The notes below the pieces were generated by a model, which saw only the letters and a list, made by a program, of their open reading frames with translations, did no database searches and was not told the origin of the DNA. A stretch of 42,011 nt of DNA from JALQXV01 sp051005235 (GTDB taxonomy: Bacteria > Patescibacteriota > Saccharimonadia > Saccharimonadales > 2-12-FULL-41-12). Numbering within the stretch: position 1 is the first letter of the stretch; every line of letters starts with the position of its first letter. Position numbers and translations under genes: made by a program. The stretch spans positions 1 through 42,011 of the forward strand of contig JBPCJO010000059.1 of the NCBI GenBank assembly GCA_051005235.1. Direction: 5' to 3'. This document shows, piece by piece, positions 30,033 through 39,132 of the stretch.

Positions 30033-32237
30033 TTACCCGTTAAATTTATTGAGTAGGCTCAGGACGCGGTCAACACTGGCCACCTGATAGCTGGCGTAGG
30101 TTTTACCAAGGCCAACTTTAATTGTAAAAGCTTCTTCGGGAAATCCTTCGAACATGGCTTCATCGGTATAGTCATCGCCAATAGCTATAATAAAATCGGC
30201 CGGATGCATCGCTAGTATTTCCAGACAGGCCGAGCCTTTGTTAATACTGCGCGGTTTAATTTCGATTATTTTATGCCCTCTGTACACTCCGAGGTCAGTG
30301 CGAGCTATCGCTTGGTTAAGTTCGTGTGTCAGGCTGTCGGCACGGCCATGTGCTAGCTCAGGCACTACATTGCGGTAATGCCACACCAGACCAAATTCTT
30401 TTTCCTCAATCGTTGCCCCTGGTGTACGCTCGCTAAACCGCTTTAAAATAACCATCAGCGGCTTTTTATATTTCTGAAAAGAGAACTGGGCCTGCGACCA
30501 CTCGCCCTTGTCTTTTACCCACGCGCCGTGTTCTGCCACCAGCGCAAGATCGGTATCGCCAAACCAAGTTTCTAAAACTTTGCGCGGCCGACCACTCATA
30601 ATACAAACTTTTGTGCCGGGTTGATCGGCTAGCTTGCGAAGTAACCGCCGCAAGGGTATTGAAGGTGCTGAGTGTCTCGGTTCTTGGCTGGCTATCATCT
30701 CATGAAGGGTGCCGTCATAATCTAAAATTACGAGCCGTTTTTTAGCATCCACGAAGTCTTTGATAATCTTTTTCCGGACATCAGCGTTTAAAACTTTATG
30801 TCGATGTTCGGCCTGGACACTTTTTGACTTATTTAACTGCTCCATAAAATCAGCCGTCCAGCGTTGTACCGTATAAAGCGCCAGTCGACGCTGCATTATT
30901 GCTAACCGTTGATGTTGGTCCCATTTTGGCATGCCCAAAGCCGTTTTTATGGCAGCCACCATCGAGGCGGTATCATTAGGGTTCACACGGAGCGCTTCTG
31001 GCAGTTCGTCAATCGCACCCGTCATTTCGCTCAATACCAACACGCCGGGCTGGCGTTGATGGCTGGCCACAAACTCTTTAGCAACTAAGTTCATACCGTC
31101 ACGGGTTGGTGTAACCAGTCCGACGTCAGCCACCGAATACAGCGCCACAAGTTCTTTAAACGGTAGGTTTTGAAATTGATACGATATAGGCGTCCAGTCA
31201 ACCGACGCGAATTTACCATTAATCCGGCTGACGGTTTGCTCAATACTGTCTCGTAAGTCCTTATAGGTCTCTACCTCGGTACGGGACGGAACCGCTATCA
31301 CTACCAGTACGACTTTCTTCCAGTATTTGGGATTTTCTTTTAAAAAATACTCAAATGCTTCTAGCCGTTTCAAGATGCCTTTTGAATAATCCAGACGATC
31401 TACCGAAAGTATTATTTTTTGGTGACGATAATGATCTTTCAGAATTTTTACTTCGGCAAGTGTTTCGGGGTCATCGGTGGTGACCTTGAACTTATCGTAA
31501 TCTATCCCAATTGGAAAAGCGTCTACTTTGACGACACGATCCGCCAAAATTATTGAACCGTGGTTATTTTCGAGGCCGAGTATTCTGAGGGTACTCGTCA
31601 AAAAGTGGCGGGCATAATCATAAATATGAAACCCTATCAGTTCGGCACCAAGTAAACCATGCAAAAGTTCGCGCCGATTTGGCAATAACCTAAAAATTTC
31701 ATAGGAAGGAAAGGGGATATGCAAAAAGAACCCAATCGCGCTATTTGGCAGATTATCTCGCAGTAAACCCGGCAACAGCATAAGGTGATAATCGTGTACC
31801 CATATCGAGGCTTGCGGATCGCTCTGTTTGGTAACTGCTTTACTGAAGAGAGCGTTTACTTCTTTATATGCCTCCCAGTAATCGGCGTGAAATTTTGCTA
31901 ACGACTGAAAGTAATGGAACATCGGCCAGATGGTATCGTTGGAATAACCCTCATAAAAGTTTGTTACCTGAGCTTTTGTTAAGAAAACCGGATAGCAATT
32001 ATAATCTTGTAACTTACGGATAATACGAGCCCGGTCGCCGGGCAGCAACTCATCAGCACTAATGCCTGGCCAGCCAATCCATAGTCTCTCTGAACTATCG
32101 GTATCTACCGAGGACATCGCAGTTGCTAAACCACCGGGACTGGGGGTAAAAACTAACTTCCCATCGTGCCTCGAAACACTAACCGGCAGTCGGTTAGAAA
32201 CAATTATGAATTTTTTGAGAGCTTTGGACGGCTCCAC
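30033..32237 (-). CDS. Bifunctional trehalose-6-phosphate synthase/phosphatase
   Basis: A 734-residue OtsA-OtsB fusion. The synthase half (about 1-480, GT20) has IIVSNRLPVSVSRHDGKLVF, SPGGLATAM, WVHDYHLMLLPGLLR, HIPFPSYEIFRLLP, GFHIYDYARHFL and LSVDRLDYSKGILKRLEAF. The phosphatase half (about 490-734, HAD) has VILDYDGTLHE (nucleophile Asp), CIMSGRPRKVL and IAIGDDYTDEAMF. It makes trehalose from UDP- (or other NDP-) glucose and glucose-6-phosphate, for osmotic or desiccation protection or as a storage and glycolipid precursor. Both active sites look intact. Confidence 0.93.
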   Translation of the reverse strand: MEPSKALKKFIIVSNRLPVSVSRHDGKLVFTPSPGGLATAMSSVDTDSSERLWIGWPGISADELLPGDRARIIRKLQDYNCYPVFLTKAQVTNFYEGYSNDTIWPMFHYFQSLAKFHADYWEAYKEVNALFSKAVTKQSDPQASIWVHDYHLMLLPGLLRDNLPNSAIGFFLHIPFPSYEIFRLLPNRRELLHGLLGAELIGFHIYDYARHFLTSTLRILGLENNHGSIILADRVVKVDAFPIGIDYDKFKVTTDDPETLAEVKILKDHYRHQKIILSVDRLDYSKGILKRLEAFEYFLKENPKYWKKVVLVVIAVPSRTEVETYKDLRDSIEQTVSRINGKFASVDWTPISYQFQNLPFKELVALYSVADVGLVTPTRDGMNLVAKEFVASHQRQPGVLVLSEMTGAIDELPEALRVNPNDTASMVAAIKTALGMPKWDQHQRLAIMQRRLALYTVQRWTADFMEQLNKSKSVQAEHRHKVLNADVRKKIIKDFVDAKKRLVILDYDGTLHEMIASQEPRHSAPSIPLRRLLRKLADQPGTKVCIMSGRPRKVLETWFGDTDLALVAEHGAWVKDKGEWSQAQFSFQKYKKPLMVILKRFSERTPGATIEEKEFGLVWHYRNVVPELAHGRADSLTHELNQAIARTDLGVYRGHKIIEIKPRSINKGSACLEILAMHPADFIIAIGDDYTDEAMFEGFPEEAFTIKVGLGKTYASYQVASVDRVLSLLNKFNG

Positions 32238-32306
32238 CTATATCTCCTGACTATGTGACAAGTTTAAGTGTGCATTATAACAGCAATAAGACCCAGCACC
32301 CTATGC

Positions 32307-32397
32307 TTGCACGAAAAGTGCATATAGTATACTATAAATAGGTTATGTCCAGCCCGTTCAGCCGAGGGCTTTTTTTATTAGAAAAGCTAGGATCAAT
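32307..32397 (+). promoter_or_regulatory. Promoter and leader terminator upstream of aspartokinase
   Basis: TTGCAC (32307-32312), 17 nt to TACTAT, in a palindrome-rich stretch (TATAGTATACTATA; TGCAC-GAAAA-GTGCA). Before the gene, AGCCC (32351-32355) pairs with GGGCT (32366-32370) followed by a T-run, a terminator inside the 5' leader. A 24-codon ORF starts at 32345 and runs through it into the gene start. A Shine-Dalgarno AGGA precedes the ATG at 32398. Confidence 0.5.
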
Positions 32398-33771
32398 ATG
32401 TCAGAGTCATACGTTATAAAACTGGGTGGATCGTCGATGTACGCGCCGGAGCGTGCCGCCGAAATATTCATGAGCGACCCTTCACACCGAGTGGCGGTAG
32501 TTTCTGCTGTCGGCAAAGATCCGAATGGCGGCTGCGATGGTATCAAAGGCACCGACTTGCTAGAAGCGCTTGAACAGGCAGTCGACTCGGGTAACCGACT
32601 AGACGTAGCCGAGAACCAAGAGGCTTTTATCGAAAAAAACCTCAAAGCCTATTCAATGCTCGGAGAGCGCGTTTTAAGCCAAATCTGCTCAGAAACATAT
32701 GAATTACTTTCGCCGACTCAACGGCCCCAGGGCTTCAAATGGATCGGCGAACATATTAGCGCCCGCTTATTTGCCGAGCTAACTGATTCCGTATACTTAC
32801 CAAGTGATCTTCGTTTTTCGGGCGGCGACCTCCGTATCAATAAAAGTGTCCAGGCGATTCATAAAAACGTCGTGCCGACGTTACAGTCAGGCAGACGGGT
32901 TGTAGCTGAGGGCTATTTCGGCTTCGATATTAGTAGTGGCGACGTTACGACACTACCGAGAGGTGGCTCCGATACTTCCGGCGTCGTCTATACCGGCGCG
33001 CTTAACAAGTCGCACGGTAAATGGATTAACAAAAATTACACCGATAAAGACGGCATCCTTAGTGCCGACCCCCGGATAATTCCGGAGGGCACCCATGTTA
33101 TCCCCGAAATGACGCACGAAGAAGTCCGCGAAAAAATGCATGGTATAAATGAGCGTAACGGCGTGATTCACGGTGACGCTATAGCCTACGCTGCCCGCCT
33201 GGATGTAGATATTCTTGTCCAAAATACCTTTAACCCCTCGGCCGTGGGTACCCGAATAGTATCCTCTAGGCAGTCTGACCCAGCACGACCAATAATTGGC
33301 ATATCAGGCAAAAGCAACATAACGGCCATCGACACCTTCGACATGGGTATGGCAGAGGCCGAGAGTTATGTCGCTCGAATCTTAAACCAGGCAGGCAAGC
33401 AGGGGATATCATTCTCTAGCATGCCCCAAGCTGAAGATAGGCTAAAACTGGTTATTAACAGCCAGGCTGGTCGAAAAGACCTCCAGGCTGTTTGTGACTA
33501 TATTAAAACCAATGCCATTAGTGGCGGGCAGGCAAAAGTTGAAACTATTCGTGACGAAGGGGCAGTCTATCTGGTCGGTCAAGAATTAGCCGATCCTCCA
33601 ACATACACAAGGATGTTAGGCACCGTCGCTACTCTCCTCGCGCGGGAAGGTTTATCAATACATGACGTCATCTCGCATAAAAAAAGCCCCAGTCTGGCTC
33701 TTAGTGTGGCAGGCAACGAAGTGCCACAGATTATACAAGTCTTGCACGCAGAATTAATCAAAAACCGCTAA
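32398..33771 (+). CDS. lysC: Aspartate kinase
   Basis: A 457-residue protein. KLGGSSM at the N-terminus is the amino-acid kinase signature; GDVTTLPRGGSDTSG is the conserved substrate-binding GGSDT loop; NYTDKDGILSADPRIIPEG matches aspartokinase DG(V/I)xxADP. The C-terminal part (from about 290) holds two ACT-like regulatory segments (ESYVARILNQAGKQGISFSS; MLGTVATLLAREGLSIHDVI). It phosphorylates aspartate as the entry to Lys/DAP/Thr/Met synthesis. No other gene of the pathway is in the window, so its product use is unclear in a reduced genome. Confidence 0.9.
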   Translation: MSESYVIKLGGSSMYAPERAAEIFMSDPSHRVAVVSAVGKDPNGGCDGIKGTDLLEALEQAVDSGNRLDVAENQEAFIEKNLKAYSMLGERVLSQICSETYELLSPTQRPQGFKWIGEHISARLFAELTDSVYLPSDLRFSGGDLRINKSVQAIHKNVVPTLQSGRRVVAEGYFGFDISSGDVTTLPRGGSDTSGVVYTGALNKSHGKWINKNYTDKDGILSADPRIIPEGTHVIPEMTHEEVREKMHGINERNGVIHGDAIAYAARLDVDILVQNTFNPSAVGTRIVSSRQSDPARPIIGISGKSNITAIDTFDMGMAEAESYVARILNQAGKQGISFSSMPQAEDRLKLVINSQAGRKDLQAVCDYIKTNAISGGQAKVETIRDEGAVYLVGQELADPPTYTRMLGTVATLLAREGLSIHDVISHKKSPSLALSVAGNEVPQIIQVLHAELIKNR

Positions 33772-33793
33772 GTACTAATATTATAAAAATAAC

Positions 33794-33821
33794 TTGACTT
33801 TTTTGCGAAATAGTGTATCCT
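33794..33821 (+). promoter_or_regulatory. Promoter of the envelope two-gene operon
   Basis: TTGACT (33794-33799), 16-nt spacer, TATCCT (33816-33821). About 130 nt of untranslated leader follow. Confidence 0.55.
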
Positions 33822-33838
33822 TATTGTAGTACTTTATT

Positions 33839-33903
33839 GTATGGCACGAGTTCGCATGGGCGAGGGTAGCGGCCCCTTGTTGTGCAATAAAGGTGTTCCA
33901 TAC
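33839..33903 (+). promoter_or_regulatory. Structured 5' leader (candidate cis-regulatory RNA)
   Basis: GTATGG (33839-33844) pairs with CCATAC (33898-33903). Inside, GCAC (33844-33847) can pair with GTGC (33882-33885) and GGGC (33858-33861) with GCCC (33872-33875), giving nested stems. No known riboswitch class is recognised. Confidence 0.4.
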
Positions 33904-33956
33904 CTAGCTTGCATAGTCGGTTTAAGTTAATTTTTAGCCAGAAAAAGAGATTTCCT

Positions 33957-35159
33957 GTGATCAGAGAAAGAATTATACGAAAAGACGCCACAGAGTCTAT
34001 CCAAGATAGCCTGGCCGAGAGCAATGCACAAGCGGCCGAAGCAGGTTTGTCGGGCTATGCGCCGGATAATAATGCCGCAGATTCCCTACAAATTGCCGAG
34101 AATAATGTGCGGGCCGCCGAAGCATTGGCTGGCGCCGAAAACTCTAAGGTAAAGCGTACCGGCGTTAAATGGACTATCCGTACCGTAGGTGCAATAGTAC
34201 TAGCAACGGTGGTTACAGCCGGAGCCCTCGATAAACTTGATGATATAGCTGACAAATTTAAGTCAGGCATTGTACATGAAGACACGCAAATATCGCCAGA
34301 GAATGCCCTAGAGGAGATAACCCTGCCAGATATGGCAATACTGGTACAAGGTAAAGGCACTGGCGCCACCCAGGTACAAGCAAGGCCATCGTCTGACATA
34401 CCGTTGTTTGGCGCAATATACAACGGAACTCTCGCTAAACTGCAAGATAAGAGTACTGTTGTTCGACGGCGCGGCGCGGTGCAAGTTGGTACAAAACGCG
34501 GCGCTATCACGCTTCAACCCTACGATATACCCAAAACAGCAGGCTCTGAAGAAAAGAAATATGGCGCTCGGGCCGAGGTTAACGTTGGTCGCCTTTTCTC
34601 TCAGGTAGTTGCCATTGCTGATCGTGATAAAAACGGCGAACCAAAAGTAGACGTTGATGACGACTTTTTAGCCAGTGAGTCGACAGAAGATGGCGCTAAA
34701 CGAGGCGTTACCGTTTCCGACGTCGCAGAGGATGGATTACGGGATTCATGCAGTGAAGTTCTTAAATACGCCCTACCGGCCGGAGTAATCGATCATGTTA
34801 GTAACGAGCTGCAAAATGCCATCGATTTAGTTAAAGCAGTAGATGACCCCAAAAAACAATCGGCTGCTACAGTTTTGGAGGAAATGACTAAACATCGTAT
34901 TGATGTTACATTCGTAGAAACTTACACCACGCAAACCGGCAGCCTTAGTACTCGCCCCGTTAAAGTCGATGCCGTTCGATTTTCAGATGATATAAAATCC
35001 CCACAAAAAAGTTTAGCCAAAACGTTCAATACGACTCCAGAAAATATTATTGTATCTCAAAAAGGCTCGTCTTGTGCTCTTAAAGGTAAAGCCCCGAAGC
35101 AGTTTAATGACTTGCTCAACAAATCTAACGGCACAAAACCAATCGAAGTAGGCGTGTAA
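33957..35159 (+). CDS. Single-pass membrane protein, unknown (400 aa)
   Basis: Start chosen at the GTG at 33957 (MIRERIIRKDATESIQDS); a TTG at 33909 extends the frame but lies next to the leader stem. About 80 Ala-rich cytoplasmic residues precede one membrane helix (WTIRTVGAIVLATVVTAGAL). A long extracytoplasmic part follows (QGKGTGATQVQARPSSDIPL; FNTTPENIIVSQKGSSCALK) of mixed alpha/beta character. It is followed 10 bp later by the transglycosylase-VanY gene with a good Shine-Dalgarno, so the two are one operon. It probably acts at the cell wall or surface with that hydrolase. Confidence 0.7.
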   Translation: MIRERIIRKDATESIQDSLAESNAQAAEAGLSGYAPDNNAADSLQIAENNVRAAEALAGAENSKVKRTGVKWTIRTVGAIVLATVVTAGALDKLDDIADKFKSGIVHEDTQISPENALEEITLPDMAILVQGKGTGATQVQARPSSDIPLFGAIYNGTLAKLQDKSTVVRRRGAVQVGTKRGAITLQPYDIPKTAGSEEKKYGARAEVNVGRLFSQVVAIADRDKNGEPKVDVDDDFLASESTEDGAKRGVTVSDVAEDGLRDSCSEVLKYALPAGVIDHVSNELQNAIDLVKAVDDPKKQSAATVLEEMTKHRIDVTFVETYTTQTGSLSTRPVKVDAVRFSDDIKSPQKSLAKTFNTTPENIIVSQKGSSCALKGKAPKQFNDLLNKSNGTKPIEVGV

Positions 35160-35169
35160 GGAAAAGGCG

Positions 35170-38100
35170 ATGAATAAATCACCGGAATGGCTGGAACACC
35201 CGACTGACGAATTCTTTGTTTTTGACTCTCCTGACGCTGCCAACCAACCGTATGCCGAGCCTGAGGCGGCACCGAACCTCGACTTGTTGCCTATCAAACC
35301 TTTGCAAGCCGATACATTAGCCACCCTATGGGACCCGGAAACCGATATAGAAACGTGCACCAAGGCCGTTTTGGCTGAGTGCAAGACTAATCCAGATCTT
35401 AAAAAGCTGATTACAGACAGCGACTTTCAAGACAGCGACTTTCCTGCCCGAAAGCTAAGAAGCTACAAAAAGGTACGTGATAATCCCCAGCTCCAGAGCC
35501 ATTTATTAGAAAAGGGGTTGGATTACGCTGAAATACAAAAAAGTCTCGAGGGGATGGTAACTCCTCATTTTATCAAATCAGTTCCAAAACGCATCCGACG
35601 CAAAAAAATATACAAAGGAAGTCCCACTGATAAATACGAAGCCACCACTGCTTTCCACGATGTTTACCAAGGCATGGCCGAGCAAGTCGACGAGATCTTC
35701 GAGTCTGTGCCAGGCTTTAAGGACGACTTTGACACGCAAAAACCTAAAAACTGGGATAATTTGCCGATTGATAAACAGCGCAAAATAATTGATGCGAAGT
35801 GCGAGAAATTTAGCGCTGCCCAAGCTAAAGCCGAAAAAAAGGCCGCCGCTGAAGCAAGCGCGCTTGCCCAAAAAGAAGCCGCTAAAGCGCAAGCCCTGCA
35901 AGAAAAAGAAGCGGCTGCGGCGCAGACCCGCCAGGAGAAACAAGCCCGCCAACAGCAACAGCTTGATGCGCAAGCAATTAAAGCCCGCCTTCGTCAGGAA
36001 AGAAGGGCCGCTCGAGCAAAAACCCGGACCAAAGAAAAAATCCAAGACCCTCAGCCAGAGCCAGAAACCGGCCAGCTCCAGATGGACTTTTCTGCCCGTA
36101 AAGCCGCACCGGCAACGCCCAGGCCTAAAGAAACGCCTGATGCCCGGGGACAATGCTTAAACGTCAGCCGCACAGCCCAGGCAAATAAAGTCGGAATTAC
36201 CATCAATATTGTCGCGCCCAGTCCGAGCACCCTTGCCACCGAAGGCCTTAAAAAAGTAAAAAGTATAACATCTAGCACAGTTGAAAAATTTGATAATATG
36301 GGCACCGACACCCAGCGAAAAGTAACCGTTTTAGCGGCGACAGCTATACTAACCGGTGTCGCAACTGGCTTGTCGTCTTCAGGCGAAGACTTTGGTACTA
36401 ACGGCAAAACCGAGAGCGATAAAGCGTTAATAGAGAAGCATAAACGCCAGGCCAACAGCCCAGATGCAATTCTTCGGCTAGAAACCGGCAAACTCGTCAA
36501 ACCTTCGGTCGAAGCAGAGCAGCGTCTAAAGATCGAAGCAAATACACCCCTAAAGCGCGAAAAAACGCGCGAGGCAGTTATTGCCGACGGTGAAGATTAT
36601 GCCAAAACAAGGGTAGCCAACATAAGCGCTAAGGCTTCTAAAATTGAGCCTAGCCTGGCAGAAAATCCAGAGTCACGCCAAACCGTACGCCACGTCGACC
36701 AACTGGCCTTATACGGCTTGCGATTGGCAATCAATAACAGAGCTGTTACTCCCCAACAGGTCGACGAACTAAGCGAATGGGCCTCCGACGCCATGATTGC
36801 CGCCCGCCATCCCCAAATAGCCAACCATGCCGTCGTTCCAAACGGAATCTTCCAAAAAGACGTCGCCGAGTTTTTGAAGTATGCTCAGTTTAGTAAAATG
36901 CCAGAAGAACACTACACCGACCAGCAAGGCAAAGTAGTTATGGCGTTGTTAAGCAAGTTGTACGATTCTATCGCACCAGACTCGAATGAAAAAGATGTCA
37001 TGATCGCCCTAATAGCCAAAAGCGCCGACATCAATAAGGTGCTCCAAGACAACCGTGAAAAGAAAAAACCCTCTTCTAAAAAAAATAAGCCTGCAGTCCA
37101 CCATACTATTTCTCCCAATGTCGGACGCGGCATGTCTAAAAAAGCCCAACGCGTTTACCAGCAAATCGTAATAGATGCCAGCAAAAAATATAATACCGAC
37201 CCAAACTTTGTAGCAAGTTTTTACTACGTAGAGAATGCCCGCGTTGGTGATTCTACTAATAACGCTAACTCGGCGGCCGGCGTGCCAGTAACGGGCGACG
37301 GTACATGGCGTGAACCGGCCGCGCCGTACGGTAAAGGCGCGCCTTACGGCACCAACCAGTTCGAGACAGCTGGACCGCACCAGTTTATTCCTGATACATG
37401 GAAGGCTTATGGTGTTGATGCCGATGGTGATGGTGTCCGTAACCCGAATAACCTTAAAGACGGCGTCTATGGAGCCGCGAGGTATGTAGCAGACGTAGGC
37501 GGCACAAAAGGAGCTTCAAATGCCCAGAAGCGCAAAGCGGCGTTTGACTATAACCACAGTAATACATACGTGCAGTCAGTAATGAATACAGAACGCTACT
37601 TAGACCGGACTGAAGCAAAAGCAAACAAGGCATGGGCGAGAGCCAGAGCTAGAGCCAGAGCAAAACAACGATCCAAGGCCAGATCCGCCCGATCAGAATC
37701 GCGGAGTAAGGGCGGTGAGCGTATTGCTGGTGCCACAGACCTGGGTATTCACAAGGCATACGTCCGCGGTCACCAGATCAGCACCAGGTTGTACGCCATC
37801 AAAGGATTCAAAAGTTGGGGAGACGAAAGCACAGTTGGCAACAGGTACCACATCAAGGGCTCAAACCGTAATGTTATTGTTGGCGCACGTGCGACCAGAA
37901 GTGTCGTGAGGATGTTTAGGGCAGCCAAGACAGACGGATTAACATTATCAGCTGTTAGTTCCATCCGGGTACACCCGCATCAGAAAGACCTTGCCCGGGC
38001 AAATTCAAACAGAAATGAGGTGGCTACCCCAGGTTACTCGCCGCACGAGAACCCCCGTAAATCTGCTATCGACCTTAGGTTGGGTACACCTATTGTAGCT

Positions 38101-38262
38101 ACCTACTACAAGACCAGGAATGGCCGACCAGCTTCACCGACTAACCCGCGAGTGGCGCCGCAAAGCCGAGTCTGGAGATGGGCACACAAAAATGCCCGCA
38201 AATACGGATACCACCAGTTTTGGAATGAGCCATGGCACTACGAAAGAATTAAAAAGCGATAA
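35170..38262 (+). CDS. Lytic transglycosylase-VanY carboxypeptidase fusion with membrane anchor (1030 aa)
   Basis: Residues 1-210 are unrecognised and helical. About 215-300 is an Ala/Lys/Glu/Gln-rich coiled coil. 383-402 is a membrane helix (KVTVLAATAILTGVATGL). About 650-800 is an SLT-like lytic transglycosylase: FYYVENARVGD with catalytic E688, AGPHQFIPDTWKAYGVDADG and GVYGAARYVADVGG. After an Arg/Ala-rich linker, residues about 880-1030 form a VanY-type metallopeptidase: GYSPHENPRKSAIDL (H959, D968) and NEPWHYE (E1020, H1023). It would cut glycan strands and the D-Ala-D-Ala peptide bond outside the membrane, on its own or a host's wall. Shine-Dalgarno AAGGAAAAGG precedes the ATG. Confidence 0.88.
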   Translation: MNKSPEWLEHPTDEFFVFDSPDAANQPYAEPEAAPNLDLLPIKPLQADTLATLWDPETDIETCTKAVLAECKTNPDLKKLITDSDFQDSDFPARKLRSYKKVRDNPQLQSHLLEKGLDYAEIQKSLEGMVTPHFIKSVPKRIRRKKIYKGSPTDKYEATTAFHDVYQGMAEQVDEIFESVPGFKDDFDTQKPKNWDNLPIDKQRKIIDAKCEKFSAAQAKAEKKAAAEASALAQKEAAKAQALQEKEAAAAQTRQEKQARQQQQLDAQAIKARLRQERRAARAKTRTKEKIQDPQPEPETGQLQMDFSARKAAPATPRPKETPDARGQCLNVSRTAQANKVGITINIVAPSPSTLATEGLKKVKSITSSTVEKFDNMGTDTQRKVTVLAATAILTGVATGLSSSGEDFGTNGKTESDKALIEKHKRQANSPDAILRLETGKLVKPSVEAEQRLKIEANTPLKREKTREAVIADGEDYAKTRVANISAKASKIEPSLAENPESRQTVRHVDQLALYGLRLAINNRAVTPQQVDELSEWASDAMIAARHPQIANHAVVPNGIFQKDVAEFLKYAQFSKMPEEHYTDQQGKVVMALLSKLYDSIAPDSNEKDVMIALIAKSADINKVLQDNREKKKPSSKKNKPAVHHTISPNVGRGMSKKAQRVYQQIVIDASKKYNTDPNFVASFYYVENARVGDSTNNANSAAGVPVTGDGTWREPAAPYGKGAPYGTNQFETAGPHQFIPDTWKAYGVDADGDGVRNPNNLKDGVYGAARYVADVGGTKGASNAQKRKAAFDYNHSNTYVQSVMNTERYLDRTEAKANKAWARARARARAKQRSKARSARSESRSKGGERIAGATDLGIHKAYVRGHQISTRLYAIKGFKSWGDESTVGNRYHIKGSNRNVIVGARATRSVVRMFRAAKTDGLTLSAVSSIRVHPHQKDLARANSNRNEVATPGYSPHENPRKSAIDLRLGTPIVATYYKTRNGRPASPTNPRVAPQSRVWRWAHKNARKYGYHQFWNEPWHYERIKKR

Positions 38263-38271
38263 GACTACAAA

Positions 38272-39009
38272 TTAGCGGGCTGCAGCACCGCCGCTTGCTT
38301 GAGCAGCAGGAAGTTCATGGGCGACAGCACCACCGCCCGTACCCGTGTCTTGGGTCCGTGATGGTTGTACGTCCGAAGTGGCGCCACCGGTAGAACTTCT
38401 AGATGATCCGCCTCCAAAATTAGCGCCGCCACTAATCTGTGTGTCTATACTCTGGCTCGGACTTCGAGACGGACGCTGGGCGGATTGCTCAACCACAGGA
38501 GGTTGCACCCTAGGAGGAGCAGTGTTTTCGGCAGGATCAGAGTTGCCTGCTGTATAAGTGGGACGTTGCGCTGGCAACGGGCTTGCATAACGCTTTATTA
38601 CGGACCGACGTGCCTTTCTTGACTCTGGACGTTCTTGTTTAGACTCAGGTTTTTCTGATTGACGTTGTTCTTTTCTGGCAGGGCGTGGCTGGTCGGGTAC
38701 CGTGAGCTGCTGCTGAGGCGCTTGCGCTACCGGATTTTTTTCTACTGCGGTATTTGTATCGCCGCCGAATAAAGCTAAAGTTACCCCCACGGCGGTCGCG
38801 ACAGCAAGTCCACCTATTTTCGAATGTCTGAGCACGCGGTTACGCTGCGAATTAGGAGTATCCGACGTTTTTGCGGCTAACCGGGCGTAATCCCTTGCTG
38901 CCTTGTCTTTTACTCTTCGAGCCTCTTTAGCAGCATTGAGTGCCTCAGCTGCCTGATCCCAATTAATAGAGGTATTCTCTAAACCTGTTGTCGGCTTTTT
39001 TTCTCTCAT
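38272..39009 (-). CDS. Membrane-anchored Pro/Ser/Gly-rich low-complexity protein (245 aa)
   Basis: About 65 charged cytoplasmic residues (DQAAEALNAAKEARRVKDKA), one membrane helix (IGGLAVATAVGVTLALFGG), then a disordered exterior rich in Pro, Ser, Gln, Arg and Gly (PARKEQRQSEKPESKQERPE; GGANFGGGSSRSSTGGA). No folded domain is seen. Likely a wall-spanning or surface-linker protein. It is convergent with the transglycosylase-VanY gene and divergent from the L,D-transpeptidase gene. Confidence 0.7.
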   Translation of the reverse strand: MREKKPTTGLENTSINWDQAAEALNAAKEARRVKDKAARDYARLAAKTSDTPNSQRNRVLRHSKIGGLAVATAVGVTLALFGGDTNTAVEKNPVAQAPQQQLTVPDQPRPARKEQRQSEKPESKQERPESRKARRSVIKRYASPLPAQRPTYTAGNSDPAENTAPPRVQPPVVEQSAQRPSRSPSQSIDTQISGGANFGGGSSRSSTGGATSDVQPSRTQDTGTGGGAVAHELPAAQASGGAAAR

Positions 39010-39096
39010 AAGCAGTCTGTGAACCTCAATTATTAAACTATATGTCTATATCATACCAAATATTTGTGTTTATGTCAATAGGGTACAATAAAATAC

Positions 39097-39125
39097 TTGC
39101 TTTTATTTCTATCTTGTGCTAAAAT
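39097..39125 (+). promoter_or_regulatory. Promoter of L,D-transpeptidase gene
   Basis: TTGCTT (39097-39102), 17-nt spacer, extended -10 TGC-TAAAAT (39120-39125). ATG 7 nt later, so a leaderless start is likely. Confidence 0.65.
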
Positions 39126-39132
39126 ATATGCT

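Noticed and set aside
35578..36153. 191-codon minus-strand ORF opposite the transglycosylase-VanY gene
   Set aside because: Antisense shadow of the Ala/Lys-rich coiled-coil region; composition (Phe/Arg/Gly-rich) is typical of a reversed Lys/Ala coding strand.
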